Source of the DNA: Ustulina deusta
Taxonomy: Eukaryota; Ascomycota; Sordariomycetes; Xylariales; Xylariaceae
DNA length: 64,000 nucleotides
Assembly: GCA_023159155.1 (NCBI GenBank)
Contig: JAJNNX010000056.1
Location: forward strand, 186,001 to 250,000
Direction of reading: 5' to 3'
Shown here: positions 1-12,765 of the stretch, in pieces
Layout: the number at the start of each line of letters is the position of its first letter
Position numbering within the stretch: position 1 is the stretch's first letter
The notes under the pieces: generated by a model
Told to the model about the DNA's origin: nothing
Databases searched by the model: none
Seen by the model: the letters and a program-made list of their open reading frames with translations, nothing else
Program-made: the position numbers and the translations under genes

Positions 1-444
1 CGATATTCACCGCGAATACTCGGTATAATGACTGAAGAAATTACGGTTACCTGAGCTATGTACGAGGTCGTCAGCAAAACGACCCAATGAACGTTTTCGG
101 GGTTTGGCCCTAGACAAAGAGCAAACGTTATCCCAGCTATAGAGGCTAAGCGCCAAAACGTAACAGCTATTAATGTGGCAAAAGGTCGTTCAAGTCGCGC
201 TGCCACCGATCTAAATCAACCCCAGATAACAATTTTTTCCTAGACCCTGCCGCTACCCCCCCAACATCTCCCCCAAGAAACACGGCAAAAGTTGACAACA
301 GCCCCCTTCCAACTCCTAATAAAGATGCAACCGGAACCACCACCTCCCACCCTTTCTTATTGGTCACCAATGTGTAATAGGAAAGACGTACGTGCATAAA
401 CGGGGACAACTCGTTGTGAACAATGAGCGGCTGACGCCGGCAGC
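1..444. other. Left-edge intergenic segment
   Basis: Sequence downstream of the chromodomain gene up to the window edge. The long minus-strand open frame that runs into it (170-793) is out of frame with the spliced chromodomain gene and is a shadow. I see no RNA gene, repeat or other coding signal. Confidence 0.5.
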
Positions 445-1758
445 TTACTGGGTCCGGATCTTCTTCGCCCGGCCGCGTGGCGCAAGATGGCTTGCACGGC
501 CGCCTACACTCTCCCAATATGCGTGGAGCAACTCGGGCGCAATGTTCTTCAGCTTGGTCTCGGCCTCCATTGTTGTGTCGGCACGCGCCGCTGAGTGCCC
601 AACCCATTGTACCTCGAACTGGAAGCCCCCGCGGTTCTTCTTCTCGTGCCGTAGAACCTTGAACACGTGGTATACCTCGGGGGGCGGGTTTTTGGGCTTG
701 TGGAAGAGCGCGCTGATTCGCCCGCCCTGAGCGTTCCAGTACTCGTATAAGACTTCTTCGGCGCCTTGCTGAATCTCCTCCTCGGCCTCCCATGTCGCGT
801 CTTGCTCGCCCTCACCCACCCACTGGACTAGCAGCTCGACAGAACCGCTTCGGTCGCCGGCCATCCGGTGCTTAATGAGTTTCACGATTTCTTGCTCCTC
901 ACGGTTATCCTCTTCTTCCTCTTCACCTCGTGGTTGTTGGGTCGGCCCAGTCTTGGTGGGTTGCGCCTTGCCTTTCTCCTGGGGAGGCGGTTTGTGCACC
1001 GTTTCGGCCTGGGGTTTCGGGGCTGAAGGTGCCGGCGCGCCGGCAGCGTTATTACCAAGGAGTTCTGTGAGATAGAGAAGCAGTAAGTAAGAGACAAAAG
1101 GCCGGTTAAGGAATGGCGACGCGCGCAAAATTGAAACGCATACCTAAGCCGCCCATAGGGGCCTCTGGTACGAGGGAAGAGTCGGCTTGCACGCGTGCGG
1201 CATCGGAGGCCTTGGCGCGAGCCGAATCAGACTCTGCAGTGGTTTTTGATGCTGCCGCCGTATCCGAAGCACCACCCTGCTGCGACTTTAACGACGGCCG
1301 GCCGGGGCGTCCTAATAGTGTTTTGCGTCAGTCCACTGCCCACTGATCTAAACACTTAGTATAGGGAGAACTCGGAGACCGTACGTTTGCCACTGCTAGG
1401 GAGCAACGAACGAGGTTTGGTGCTCGAACCAGGGGTTGCGGATGAGAGGCGCGACCGCGCCGTGCGCTGTGAAGTGGGAGTTTTTCGGGCCGGGATGATG
1501 TCGTCGTCATCTGTTCCATTTATCCCCTCAGGTCAGTCACACACACGTTTCTCAGTTGGTCTGTCTATATCCGTGATATAGCGCGCGTCGAACAAGTTGG
1601 ATCCAGGACAACTGTCGTCACTCACCGTCGTCCATGTCTTCGTAGGGATCAGCTTTCGCTTTGCGCTTAGTGCCTCTCGCGTCGGCAGCAGTACCATTGA
1701 CCGACCCTCTCGTGGACGGCTTGTTGGGAGAGCTCCAGAAGTTGAGGAGGGCTGCCAT
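445..1758 (-). CDS. Tandem chromodomain protein
   Basis: Probable chromatin-associated nuclear protein of 348 aa. Exons read 1758-1626, 1510-1385, 1311-1144 and 1064-445, with introns of 115, 73 and 79 nt; every junction keeps frame. The start is ATG 1758, opening with Met-Ala-Ala-Leu-Leu-Asn-Phe-Trp. Residues 1-145 are low complexity, basic and Ser/Thr/Pro rich with a run of Asp near residues 41-48. A Pro/Gln/Glu-rich linker follows. Two chromo-type folds come next, at about 200-257 (core VQWVGEGEQDATWE) and 272-330 (core VQWVGHSAARADTTME). Chromodomains bind methylated histone tails; the second copy lacks the downstream Trp of the aromatic cage and may act more like a chromoshadow domain. 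I cannot assign it to HP1 or CDP-2 from sequence alone. It is the leftmost gene and lies in the same direction as the laccase, 1.5 kb away. Confidence 0.82.
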
Positions 1759-3215
1759 TTAAGGAGTAGCCGATCAATGCCCGATGCAATGCAATGCAAA
1801 CAAAGACGAGAGACACCAGGAGGGGCCCAATCAGTTGGCGTCTGACAATGTGTTACGTCGACAACGGGTTTGCGACAAGTTGATGCAAATAAAGAAGAGG
1901 GCGTATGGCGACGGCCGCGCTATTGGGTTTGCTGTTGTTCTGTTGCGTTGGGGTTGGAGTTGGAGTTGCCGTTGCTGCTGTTACGGATGAAGGAATGCCG
2001 GTAAACCGATGTGTGATTTGTCGATTTGTCGTGTGTGTTGATGAAAAAGTGTGGTAAGCGTGTGTGGTGTGTGAATGTGTGTGTTGTCAACACGCGGTTC
2101 TTGGTCGCTTGCTAGCGGAGTCCAGAAACAGACTTCAAGTCTAGTTAGTCTCTCTGTATCACCAGACAAGATCAATCAATCAACAATCGATTCGCGATGG
2201 AACCAGAACCCCGGCACCAGTATGCGAAAAATACGGAGTAATTAGCAAGAGCCAGGGAATAAATAACACTTACTGGAAAGAGTGTAGCAGGATTCTGTGT
2301 GATGACGCTGCCGGTCTTGCTCCGTGCTGTGTGCTGGTGCCAGCTTTGCAAAAAGACTGGGTCAACCGGGAAAAAAATAATAAATAAAAAAATAGCAAAA
2401 GTCGACAAGGTCATTCAGACGTCTTCAAGAGAAAAGGATGACCTCGGCCAGTTCCTCTGGCAACCTGAGGTACTTCTATCCATGCCTGATCCTGCTGCGC
2501 TTGGTGTCGGGTCTGTGCCCGCCGAGGTAGCCACAGCAGTGGCCGCTAAGTCACCATGTACCTACGAGGTTCTTTTGATAGGCAGGATACTTGACGCAAG
2601 GGTGCTGACACTGCCTACATAGCGAAAGTAGTCGAAGTAGTCTAGGAGAAGTGTCCAATGAAGACTTCGATACAGGCAGGTACAGTAGGCAATGGCTTAA
2701 TCAACATCTGTTGTCGGTCCGGCAGATATAAAATCAGGGAGGGACCTGGTGCCAAGGCTCCGCCTTCCGGGAAAGGAACATAGCATCACGTACAAGTCAG
2801 ACCCAATAAGTGCCGAACCAATATTCTGCTTTGCCGAGTTTCATTTTCGATTGACGTCCCACCTAGCATCAGTCCTCTATAAACCACTCAGATTAATCTA
2901 TACATACATATCCAGGCACCTGCGCTTGTAAGTATATTTGGGCATTTATGCTTGCAGAGAACATTAGAACCCAAAAGATCATCGCAATGCAGAAGAAATG
3001 GAGATATCGATCTTGGCCATTGCATACCTGACACACACCCGGAATCCAGAGTCGCCTAAATATATACGCACGAAAGGAAAGCGAGACGCATTCCCGCCGC
3101 CCAGCCAGAAGCCCGGGTACGATGAAAAGGGAGAAAGAAAGGAAGCAAGCCAACAAACAAGTAAAGGCAATGAAGCAACACCAGGTAGTCCGAACAGGCC
3201 CGCTCACTTGCGTGC
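1759..3215. other. Intergenic region between laccase and chromodomain gene
   Basis: Holds the promoter of the minus-strand chromodomain gene and the 3' flank of the laccase. It contains GT-rich stretches around 1900-2090 and A-rich runs near 2370-2400. The plus-strand open frame 2299-2622 lacks domains and has poor codon usage, so I do not call it. Confidence 0.45.
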
Positions 3216-5016
3216 CTACAGACCCGAATCGATCTTAACGATGCCACTCTTATCAAAGTAGTTGCGCCACTGGGCGCAGTTGTTCTGGAAGGCCGTCGAG
3301 TCGGCGGCACTAATCTGCGCCTTCTGCTCGGAGACGCGCTCGAGGAAGTCTATGCTCATGCCGCCGCTGACGTGCCACGCAATGTGGCAGTGAAAGATCC
3401 AGTTGCCGGGGTTGTCGGCCTTGAAGGCGAGCACCAGCCATCCGCTACCCGGGAGCATCGTCACGTCTCGCCGCGTCGGGTTGGCGCTCTTCAGGCTCGC
3501 CTTGTCCGCCGCCGTGAAGGTGCCCGCGCCCGTGGCCGATGCGCCGAGCACCAGGAAGTCGTGCCCGTGCAAGTGCATCGGGTGCGGGATGCCAGATAGG
3601 TTCTCGATCACCCAGAACGTCCATACGTTCTTCTGGTTCACGATTACGACGTTCTCTGAAGCCGGGTACGATGTGTTACCATTCAGCACGTAGTCGAGGA
3701 CCGGTCGGTCCCAGCTCACATCTATCGACGAGCCGTTGATTTTCCAGAGCACGAGTGGCGCCGTCTCGACCGTCACTTCGAGCGTATTATTCGTGCTGGC
3801 CGTGAATTGGTCTAGCGGTGCCTGGCGCGTCACTACGGGTACATAGTTCAGAGAGTCGCGGCATCCGAGGTTGGGCTGGGCGCTTCCCGAATTGGTTGGA
3901 ATGCCGCTGGGGACTGTTGAGTAGTGTACGATGGCCGCCGGTGCGGGGTTTAACGAGGTGCCGCAAAGACTGCCCACGGGCATGGTGACATTCATCCAGT
4001 AGTTCCCTGGCGTCTTCGAGGCATCGATAGTGACGTCCACACGTTGGCCGACGCCTAGGAAGACATTGCTCGTGGTGAGCGAGTTGACCGGGACCAAATC
4101 AATCGCGATGACGGTCATGTCATGACCGACGATCGATACTTGGTAGTTATTTTCGACCGAGGTATTGATCAGTCTCAGAAGGTGACGCTTGCCGGATGTC
4201 AGGGTAATTCTGGAGTAAGCGCCGCCACTACCGGCCGGGTTGATGTTTGTGCCATTGAACAACACATTGTCACTCGGCGGCGAGGTTGGCGTGTGCAAGG
4301 TCTCAGCCACAAGTTGATCCGCCGTCTTGAGATAATAATCGTTGATAGGATAGGCTCCTAGATCGATGTCATAGGGGAGAGAAGCCGGCCCGTTAATGAC
4401 GATAGGCCCAAAGACTCCATTGCCATATTGCGCGGAGAAATGAGAGTGATACCAAGTCGTACCATATTGGGTAAGCTTGAAGGTGTATGTCTTGGTCCCT
4501 CCTGGCGGGATGGGACATTCAGTTACCCCATTGGTACCATCCTGGATGTTGGTACCCAGCTGACGTATCCCATGCCAGTGAAATGAGGTGCCATTGAGAC
4601 GAAGGCTGTTCTTAACAGTTACCACGAGGGTATCGCCCCAATCAGCTTGCAGGGTCGGCCCGGGATACTGGTTGTTGACGAGCATCACTTTGCTCTTGAC
4701 CCGGCCGTCTGGACCGGGCCAGTTGTCGTGCTCCGTCACTTCGAGGTTGAACTATTTGACAAGTTAGGTGCCTCTTTGGTGGTTTCTCCTTATCGGGACT
4801 GCGGAATCTCGGCCTTACAGTTCTAACAATGCCCGATGGGGTGTTGGTTTCATAATCAGTATTGATGTCGAACCCGGTGCTCCAACATGCTCGGTTTGAA
4901 GGCGTGTAACAAGCCCCGGGACCTCGGACTTCGAGCACATTTGGCTGTGAAGGAGCACATTGGCCGAGCCTCACGAGAAGACTGGCCAAGAAGACCCTGG
5001 CAAGGGAAGAGCTCAT
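3216..5016 (-). CDS. Secreted laccase (ascomycete multicopper oxidase)
   Basis: Oxidises phenolics while reducing O2 to water; extracellular. Exons 5016-4819 and 4751-3216 are separated by a 67-nt intron (GTAAGG...AATAG) and encode 577 aa. ATG 5016 was chosen because it opens a good signal peptide (MSSSLARVFLASLLVRLGQC, cleavage near residue 20); the open frame continues upstream to 5139 without such a feature. All four copper motifs are present: HWHG (124-127), WYHSHF (166-171), HPMHLHGHDF and HCHIAWHVSGG near the C terminus. The N-terminal region has the asco-laccase pattern CYTPSNRACW. The protein ends exactly in Asp-Ser-Gly-Leu, the conserved asco-laccase C-terminal plug, with no processed extension. 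Met lies 10 residues after the type-1 Cys, where these enzymes usually have Leu. Many Asn-X-Ser/Thr sites are present. A TATA box lies upstream. Confidence 0.96.
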
Positions 5017-8000
5017 CTGAAGGGTCTGTAGAACGATATAAAGACCAAAAAAGAAGGAGAGCGGACAGCCACTAGGCTTAGCAATATTCTGGAAGTTGCA
5101 AGCGAACCAGAGCGATAAACCACGGGATAGACGGCACAAACTAAGAGCCTCTCACTGACCTTATATAGCCCATCAGGAGGTGCCCGACAGCTCCGTGAGC
5201 CTACACCTAACAATTCTATCCCCTATCAGGAAGCAGCTTGAGGGACTAGGGCTCCCATGTTTACGATGGCTTTCTCCGGAATGTTCGGGTATTGAATACC
5301 GCAATTCGTCGATTGCGAAGTCCATCCGCTAATCTACTCAGAACGGTATCATTCTGCGCAAGAGCCACCCGTACTAAGAGTAATGGGAAGACAGACGGGC
5401 ATAAGGTCAAGGTCCAATAGTCTCGTCTCGTGCAGATTAGGAATCAGGCCGCAGCCGAAAAGGCCGGCTGGGTTCTCGCATCTTGGAAGATCCCTGTGAC
5501 GGCGTCCCAGCCGATTGAAGAGCTGCATTGAGGCTGTAGTCGTGTGTCTATCAATGCAGCTGGCGGTGTGGGAGCCTGAGTTGTGTAGGGTGTGATCATC
5601 GGCTACCGACGAAGTGTGGTAAGAGAACGTGGCTTCGTCGTGAGCTCGGTCATACTGATTCACCCTTCTCCGGACCCGTGGCGACCTGACATCCCAAGGT
5701 ATCTCGAGGTTCTGGTGAGTCGAATAAGGCTGACGCGAGATTTCGCTAATGCTCGGGTCCTATCATATTAGTCCAGCTTAATGCGTACCCCACCCCAGTA
5801 GGCATTTTAGTCCGGTTACCGCTTTAAGTCAGTTTTCGTGTGTTGATTGGTATATGCGGTGCTAACCAGTGTTCAACGCTTAGATCATACGCAACGCAAA
5901 TAAGCCGATGAATTAAATGATAGATAGAACCACACTCTATCGACCTGACAACAAAAACGCATTTATAAGGGCAGTTAGTTGGATTCCAACTATGTCCTTA
6001 GGTCGAGTGTGCTGTCATGTTGAATAAGCGTTGTTGCCGCTCAGGCCAGCTTCGCCTGTTATTCTTACCCCTCTTTCAGCGCCGAAAAAGAAAGGGTCGA
6101 GACCAACGTCCCATGAAACGGGATCGCAGGAATTAACCCTTCCAAAATTTGGGTTGAATGTAATTCAGTGTCTCCAGGGAGCTGCTCAGGTTGGATACCG
6201 TAAGCAGACAACTCAGCGACACAGCGGGATGAACTCATAAGGTGGAGTGGTGTAGCGAGGGACAAAAGTGGCAATTCCCTGGTGTGTCTGTCCAGGACGA
6301 TGCATTCTACGGCAAAACAGCAGCCGAGAGTCAGAGTGGCGCATCCTTTAGCGTACAGCTTCTCTCGTGTACAAGAAGCTGGGATGGCCGTGGCGCAAAT
6401 AGGATTGGTCGTTGTGCGACATCGAGTCTCTAGTGTATGGTCATGTGGAGGTATACGCCGTAGTCCGTGTTGTAATTATGCAGGAACAAAAAAGAAACCG
6501 ATGAGAGCCACTGGCGGCCCCCACCCACACACACAGCCACGACACACAGTAACGGCGTTCCAGTATCTGACAACTCGGTTTCGGCACCGAACCGTGGGCC
6601 ATGGTTCTCTCCCTTGTGCCTGTTCTTGGAACTACGTGGATATGCTTCGGCATTTGTATAAATAGGACTCATGTAACGTTCTTCTGCCTCAACGATCCAA
6701 GGGCCGGAACAAAGAGAACAATAGATATTCACAAGTTCGATCTGAAGCCAAATCAGTTGTCTCCAATACATGTATATCCCCTACTGTAGTCTATAACCTG
6801 TAGTAAATGATCTTGTAGACAATACCTATCTACTAGTAGCTACTATACACTGAAGAGCAGGGGCCCCTTGCTCATCTGGGAGCGATGGCGCTGCACGTCA
6901 AGGGTACCCGCATCTCGGTTGCAAAGGAAACCAGCCGGGAGAACCCACCACCCTGGGTCTATCTAGAGTTGATGATCTCGGTTCCGATGCAACCCATGCA
7001 TTAGCAAGGCTCTTATCTCCAACGCCTATCATAAGCAGAATCCATCCCGCTTCCAATTTCCACATTCTATAAGCCGCGGCGCGATCACACTGATCAGGCT
7101 TGAGTCCGGTTCACCGCCTTGCACGAATGTGACTCAACCGTATTGTGGCGGGAACTATCATCGCAAGATAAGACATTCCCGTGACCGTTGGCCGGGTTTT
7201 CCTACCCCCAAATTATCCATGGTGTGTGGGTGTGTCATCGAAAATCAGACGACCCGCGTGGCCGGCCATACGATCTGCTGCGGTCTTGGCCTTGGCCGCG
7301 TCATAAGCGACAAGACTGTCTATTGACGGGATGGGAAGTTGCATTGTTTCCATTGGTTTGAGGAAAAATGTTTCTATGCGGGTTAGGCGACGCGATGTGG
7401 CGCAGAGCTGTGCCTTTAAATTTCCGATGCACGTGCCGATCCTCTTAGGTGGCGTCCCAATAACTGCGTCGCTTTGTTAGATACACTGCGATTACCTGGT
7501 CCAGCATCGTCGAATATGAGTATATCTCCTCCAGGAACAACACACACCCATGTTTGTCGAAGTGTAGTAGCTCTAGAAATATGGCCATGCTATCGGGTTG
7601 TCCCTTTCAAGGCCCACTGTAGTAGGGCTTCGGCTTCGGCTGGTACGATGTTTTGATGACTACATGTACTTGATCAGCTCAAGGGCTGAAGTGAGCCCGG
7701 TGGAGTCATGGCCGCAATTATGTCATAGCATGGGTTGGAGCTACGGAATTCGAGAATAACCTGCTGTTCTTGTGTTCTTTTGCGCTAGTCGTCTGACATG
7801 CAGATCGAGATGCCCAGGGTAGTATACCCCTGTTCCTTCGTAGTTCAACGAGAAGCGCTCCTCAAAACTGGGATTGCTCGGGTCGTACTAGTAATATCGT
7901 TCAGGCCGACGGTCGCGAAACGCGGAGGGTGTGGCGTGATCAGCAGGCTTGAGTGCATGTGCAATATACTTGTGATAGTAAAAGGTTGATACTATTATAA

Positions 8001-11000
8001 GACACCACACAAATGCATGTTGGTCAGAATGCACCGGGAGGGGGGGTGTAATGGATCATTTAGCCGTGCTGGCCATCCTTAAATATATGTTCTGTTAGTA
8101 ACCCGAGTTTCATTGTCTCCTGTAGCATCAACTCTGATGCCGGAAGAGCTGGCAAGTTGCCGAACAAATCTATCATTGATAGAGAAGCAAGATAAATCAT
8201 CATATAAAGACAACAACGGGAGATAACAGACCGTATTGTATTCGAGTCCACGAATTAAAACTTTCGAGATTCGATGCCGACTGCGAAATAGTATAGGGAC
8301 GTTTCTCCTCCCTTACCCCCTATATGCGAAGTAACAATAGTAGTTAAGTATTCATTGTGACGAAAGTGTTTAGCAGTGTGGCTGGGTTTAGTGTTGGGTG
8401 CATGCATACATTCATAGGTACTATGATATCGAAACAAGTTCTTTCCCAGGAGGACCTGATTCTAGGCGAACGGAACGTTACAATATCGGCTTTGTTACCT
8501 AAGCAGACCCAATATAATGTTATTAAAAAATAGGGTGTTCTGTCTTGTGATAAAGTGATGTTTATTGCTTTGGCGTAGTCGCGGAAATATTGTCTATCTG
8601 GTTATTATAATTCAGACCGCCCGGACAGCCTTGGCTAGCGTATTAGGATAACCTGAGAACCGTAAAGGTGCTGTTTGGCTAACAACTTGAACCTGCGAAG
8701 AGGCTTCAACCTATGTCATGAATCAGAATTCAGCAGGCGGGGTCACCATAGTCCAAATTGCTCGCGTGGTGAATATTGTGATGTAGAAAGACAAATAAAA
8801 TGTACTACGAAATATCGCTGTCGATTCTTGTTGCACTAGAGCGCGAGGTAGCCGAAAGAAATTGTAATGCGCCTGTAATGTATTAATATTTGACACAGAA
8901 TTAGTTTCCTAATTATAGTACTCGTTTCGAGAATGAGATAGGTCCTGCGTTTAACCGTAATTTATTTCGGTATTGCCTCAAGCGTAAATTCCTATCAGGA
9001 TCCTTCTTTCGGAGCTATACAGCACATATATCACGATACTTAGCCTGGAGACAAGTCTATGGCTTTTGGTAAGTGCATGGACACTGGTTACTACAAAGCT
9101 TAATCACAATTCTAAACCACGAAGAATACGACTGGCCTGGCCTGGACCTCGACCTCGACCTCGACATAAGTGAAATGTAAATGAACAATGAATGTCAGAT
9201 GCATAATGTTATACACAACAAGATCCCAAGCCCTAGATGTTTCTTCTGCTATATTCACCATACCAAGTATCACCATTGCTGTAAACACCCTAGAAAACCC
9301 GTAAATGTGGCCAACGTGCCACAAATCCAGCAATCAAATTATAACCTTGCTATTAGCCAGGCTGGTAGCGCCCAATAGCTACCTTTCTTTGTAAAGGTTG
9401 ACCGGTTCATTTGGGATCTACTAGAAGTGAATCTGTACTGGATTCGGGATCAATCACCTTCTTATGCTCTGAACCGTCTTATGCCACCTCCAAGGCGGCC
9501 CCGGCGCATTCAACGAGCTCTCCTCACAGCGTCCTTGGTGCTATATGTAAGCGCTACGACACCTTACTTATATCAGAGAGTTATTCGTTTGCTGCCTCGG
9601 GCATGCTTTCTATGGGAGACTGAGTTGGAATATTGAAATTTGGCTAGAACGGAAAGACTGTTTGGCGATTGAGATATATAAGAGAAAGATAGAGAGAAAA
9701 TAGACCGCCGGGAGATATCATTTGTCATGTGACCAGCTTTGAATGAAGAAAGTGATCTGTATTTTATTAGTATATCTTATTACCATTCCTAGAGCTGGAA
9801 ACTCCTTGGGCGACAACGCAATACGTCATGCTTATCCTGACAAAATACGTAGGAGTAAAGTTCTGTTTAACAAACAAGCCATGTGTGCATTGTGAGAGGG
9901 TAGAATGAAAATTTGCCTTTTGTTTTCTTTCTATGATAAGTTTTAGGTCTGAGCTTGGAAATGAAAGCACCCCAAGCAACCACTTTCACCACAGCGAGGG
10001 GCTAGTCTATGACTCTGAAATCAACACTTGATTGAGTCTATCATAACCTTATATCTTGATTAAAAGCAGCGACGAAGTGAAGTTTCGGATAGGGTATGTG
10101 CCACTATTATTTAGTATCCTCCGGTCAAAGGGAAACGGCGAAAAAAATAAATTGAAATTAGAATATGAATTAATATCTTGATAATGAAACTAATCCTATT
10201 CCAGAACCATTACATATGTTCAATAATTGTACATATCTACCTAGATTCTGAGTTTTCTATATTTAGGAGTATTCGAATATAGTATTCCTGGGCAGTCATG
10301 TCCTGTCTTTCTCTGATCTGACGTGCGTAGCTCGCGCTGCTTACGTATTGAGCGCCAAGAGAAGTTCACCAACCTACATGTAGTAAGGACGACAATCCCG
10401 ATAATTAGGCCCAGACTTACTGAATTAAGGAAATTTTTTAGTTGGCAAAGATCCCAGGACCCCCGATCGGGTCTTTAGCCATAGTTTAGCTACCTACGTA
10501 ATCGGTATATTGGCCCTCTCCGAATCATCTTTTTTTTTCCTTTTCTTTCCCTCTCCCTGATAAGGGGGCGTATAAATTACTTAGTAGGCTAGCGGCAGCA
10601 TGATTCGCGTTAGCAAACAAAGAAACGGCTTTGACGAGAAAGCGTCGGCAAATTTCTCAAGAAATAACATTTCATAGAATGCTGTCATAAACTACTACTT
10701 AGTGTTAAGACCTCTGCCGTAGTAGTTGAAAGACGCGTGCTGTTGCACGAAGGTCTTACAACCCCTTTGTTCACTAGTCTCAACTATTTACAGAAGTCTG
10801 GTGGTAGTTCGAGACACTCAGCTTTATATAGCAGCTAATTCCTACGACAATTTCCGACATAGCCGTATTTATTGAGTACGTAGTGTGTACTTAATGCCCG
10901 AATACGCATAGGTGAATGTGAGTTTCATGTTTACACTGTATTGATTCGAGCTATTCTTTACTAATAGAGATGTGGCACAAATAAGAATTGCTGTTTTGTA

Positions 11001-12765
11001 CCTACCATTTACGGCATTGGAGAGATTTGTTCTAAGGTTCTAGCGTTCTGGCTGTACCTACCTAGGTAGGCCGGAGGAGGGATTGGCTATTTGTCCAAGC
11101 AACCACTTCATCACTTGGGTCGGAGAGAATTTATATCTGTTAGGACGAGCAAATATACTCTGTTAGGCGAGAAACAACCAGACAGGAGGGAGACCACACC
11201 TATTAGCATTTCATGATGAACTGAGGCGAACGAAGCCTTTTGCTGTGTATCCTTGTTTTCGTTCCCCATTGCTATCGAAACGTCCGCAGCGAAGCACAAA
11301 TTCTGGGGGGGGGTATACCAAGGTGATGTGCTACTCTGCGCTGCAGATTGTCTACCTATAATCCTGGTACAAGATATTTGTACCTCAACTTTAGTATGGG
11401 TTGTTAACTGTAATTCCTCTTTGCTCGTGCTGTTACTATACCAAGTTGAGCTTCTGGCGGATCTATTCCAATTACGATATCTACTGCGGTATAGTACAAT
11501 TATTTGCCGTACTAAAAAATACCCTGAGTCTTAAAATTACTCTTAAAAAGTATCACCCCAGTATGGTTTAGAGACGACTTCGGGCCTCCCGGTCGAATGG
11601 TTGTAGCGAGACAGCGGCCTCTAGCGCTTGTGTACTACTACTACAAAAAGGGAGCATTTGTGGCTTGTGTCCAGACGATCAGTACCATTGATAGTTTTCC
11701 ATGGCGTTCTGGCGTTATTCTAGCACCCTTTAGCCAAGACTATTAGACAGGCGTGAGTGACCCTTACTCCAGATTACCAACCTGCCGGAATCGCCCCCCA
11801 CGGAGCAAGTTGAGATGGAGAGCCCCTGAAGAAATACCGAAAGGGCGATCTGCAGGTGGAGACTGGAATGGATTGGGTTCAATAAAGGCTAAAGGATTTA
11901 GTGTAGGTACGCTACTTAATGCACCTACAGTGCCCAAGACCTGCTGTGTCGGTGAATGAAACATTGGCTAGCCTTGATCTAACTTATCCTAGTGTAGCAC
12001 TTGTCATCAGAGAAGTTTCCAATGAGAATTTCCTGTTGGTACCTATAGGTACTACAACGACACAAGTTGGCCTAGGTCTTGTCATCATCTGCTCTATATG
12101 CATAGGTATATGACCATACATTGCGAAGAGGGATTAATGTTAGAAATGGGGAATGTAATTGTCCGATCGTATTACTCATGATACACATTTATATCTCTAA
12201 TTGTCCACGTGGAATGGCATCTAGCTTACCAGCATTGTGTTACGGTAACCAGCAGTAACTATTAGTATAGGACAATTTTTTACATAAGCAGACATCGTGT
12301 AAGCTTGAAGGAAGGTTCTGTACCAGTGGCTTGACTAACAAGGATGCCAGGTCTTAGTTTAGTCTACCTAAGTAGTCTATCTACACTATCTCGTGTACCA
12401 GTGTTTGTTCAAGGGTACCGGTGGTCTGGGTCCGATCTATTATGCACAGTAGCTGTTGACATACGAGCTAGTCTCCACTAGTGTATGTTGAGAGACAGTA
12501 ATATGTGTCTTAAACACTACATGCGCCCTGTCAGCTCCAAAGCCATGGACTCGGGATTGATCTTCTGAGTAATTAGGCAACGTTTTGTACTACTCCCCAT
12601 ACCAACCAAGAACCGGGTAGTTCCAAGGTCAACGTAAATCGCCACTTTATACTACCTCATCAACGAGAGACGGCTTTCCCAATTGACTGATTCTTTGATT
12701 ATTATGCACTGACTTCGAATGTCCTTTAGAAGTATTTGAGACAAGGGCCGTCCCTTGATGTGGTT
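5017..12765. other. AT-rich gene desert, 7.7 kb
   Basis: No open frame in this stretch has a recognisable domain, signal peptide, or splice-linked continuation. The longest (for example 5349-5663 minus, 104 aa) look like chance. From about 8 kb on the DNA is clearly AT-richer than the coding regions. I cannot recognise terminal repeats, transposase or reverse transcriptase motifs. A short (GACCTC)n run sits near 9145, a G8 tract near 11305, and a palindromic CCTACCTAGGTAGG near 11060. It may be old transposon sequence degraded by repeat-induced point mutation, but that is inference. Confidence 0.5.
5160..5167 (-). promoter_or_regulatory. TATA box of the laccase gene
   Basis: TATATAAG on the minus strand, 144-151 nt upstream of the laccase ATG. 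Position and sequence fit a core promoter element of an inducible gene; the transcription start is not known. Confidence 0.5.

Noticed and set aside
170..793. 207-aa minus-strand ORF at the left edge
   Set aside because: It overlaps the last chromodomain exon in another frame and does not splice to it; the chromo domains lie in the other frame.
11000..12765. Search for a prenyltransferase half of the cyclase downstream of its stop
   Set aside because: No DDxxD-type motif or coding frame found on the minus strand; the stop after CPRY is clear of any donor that would bypass it.
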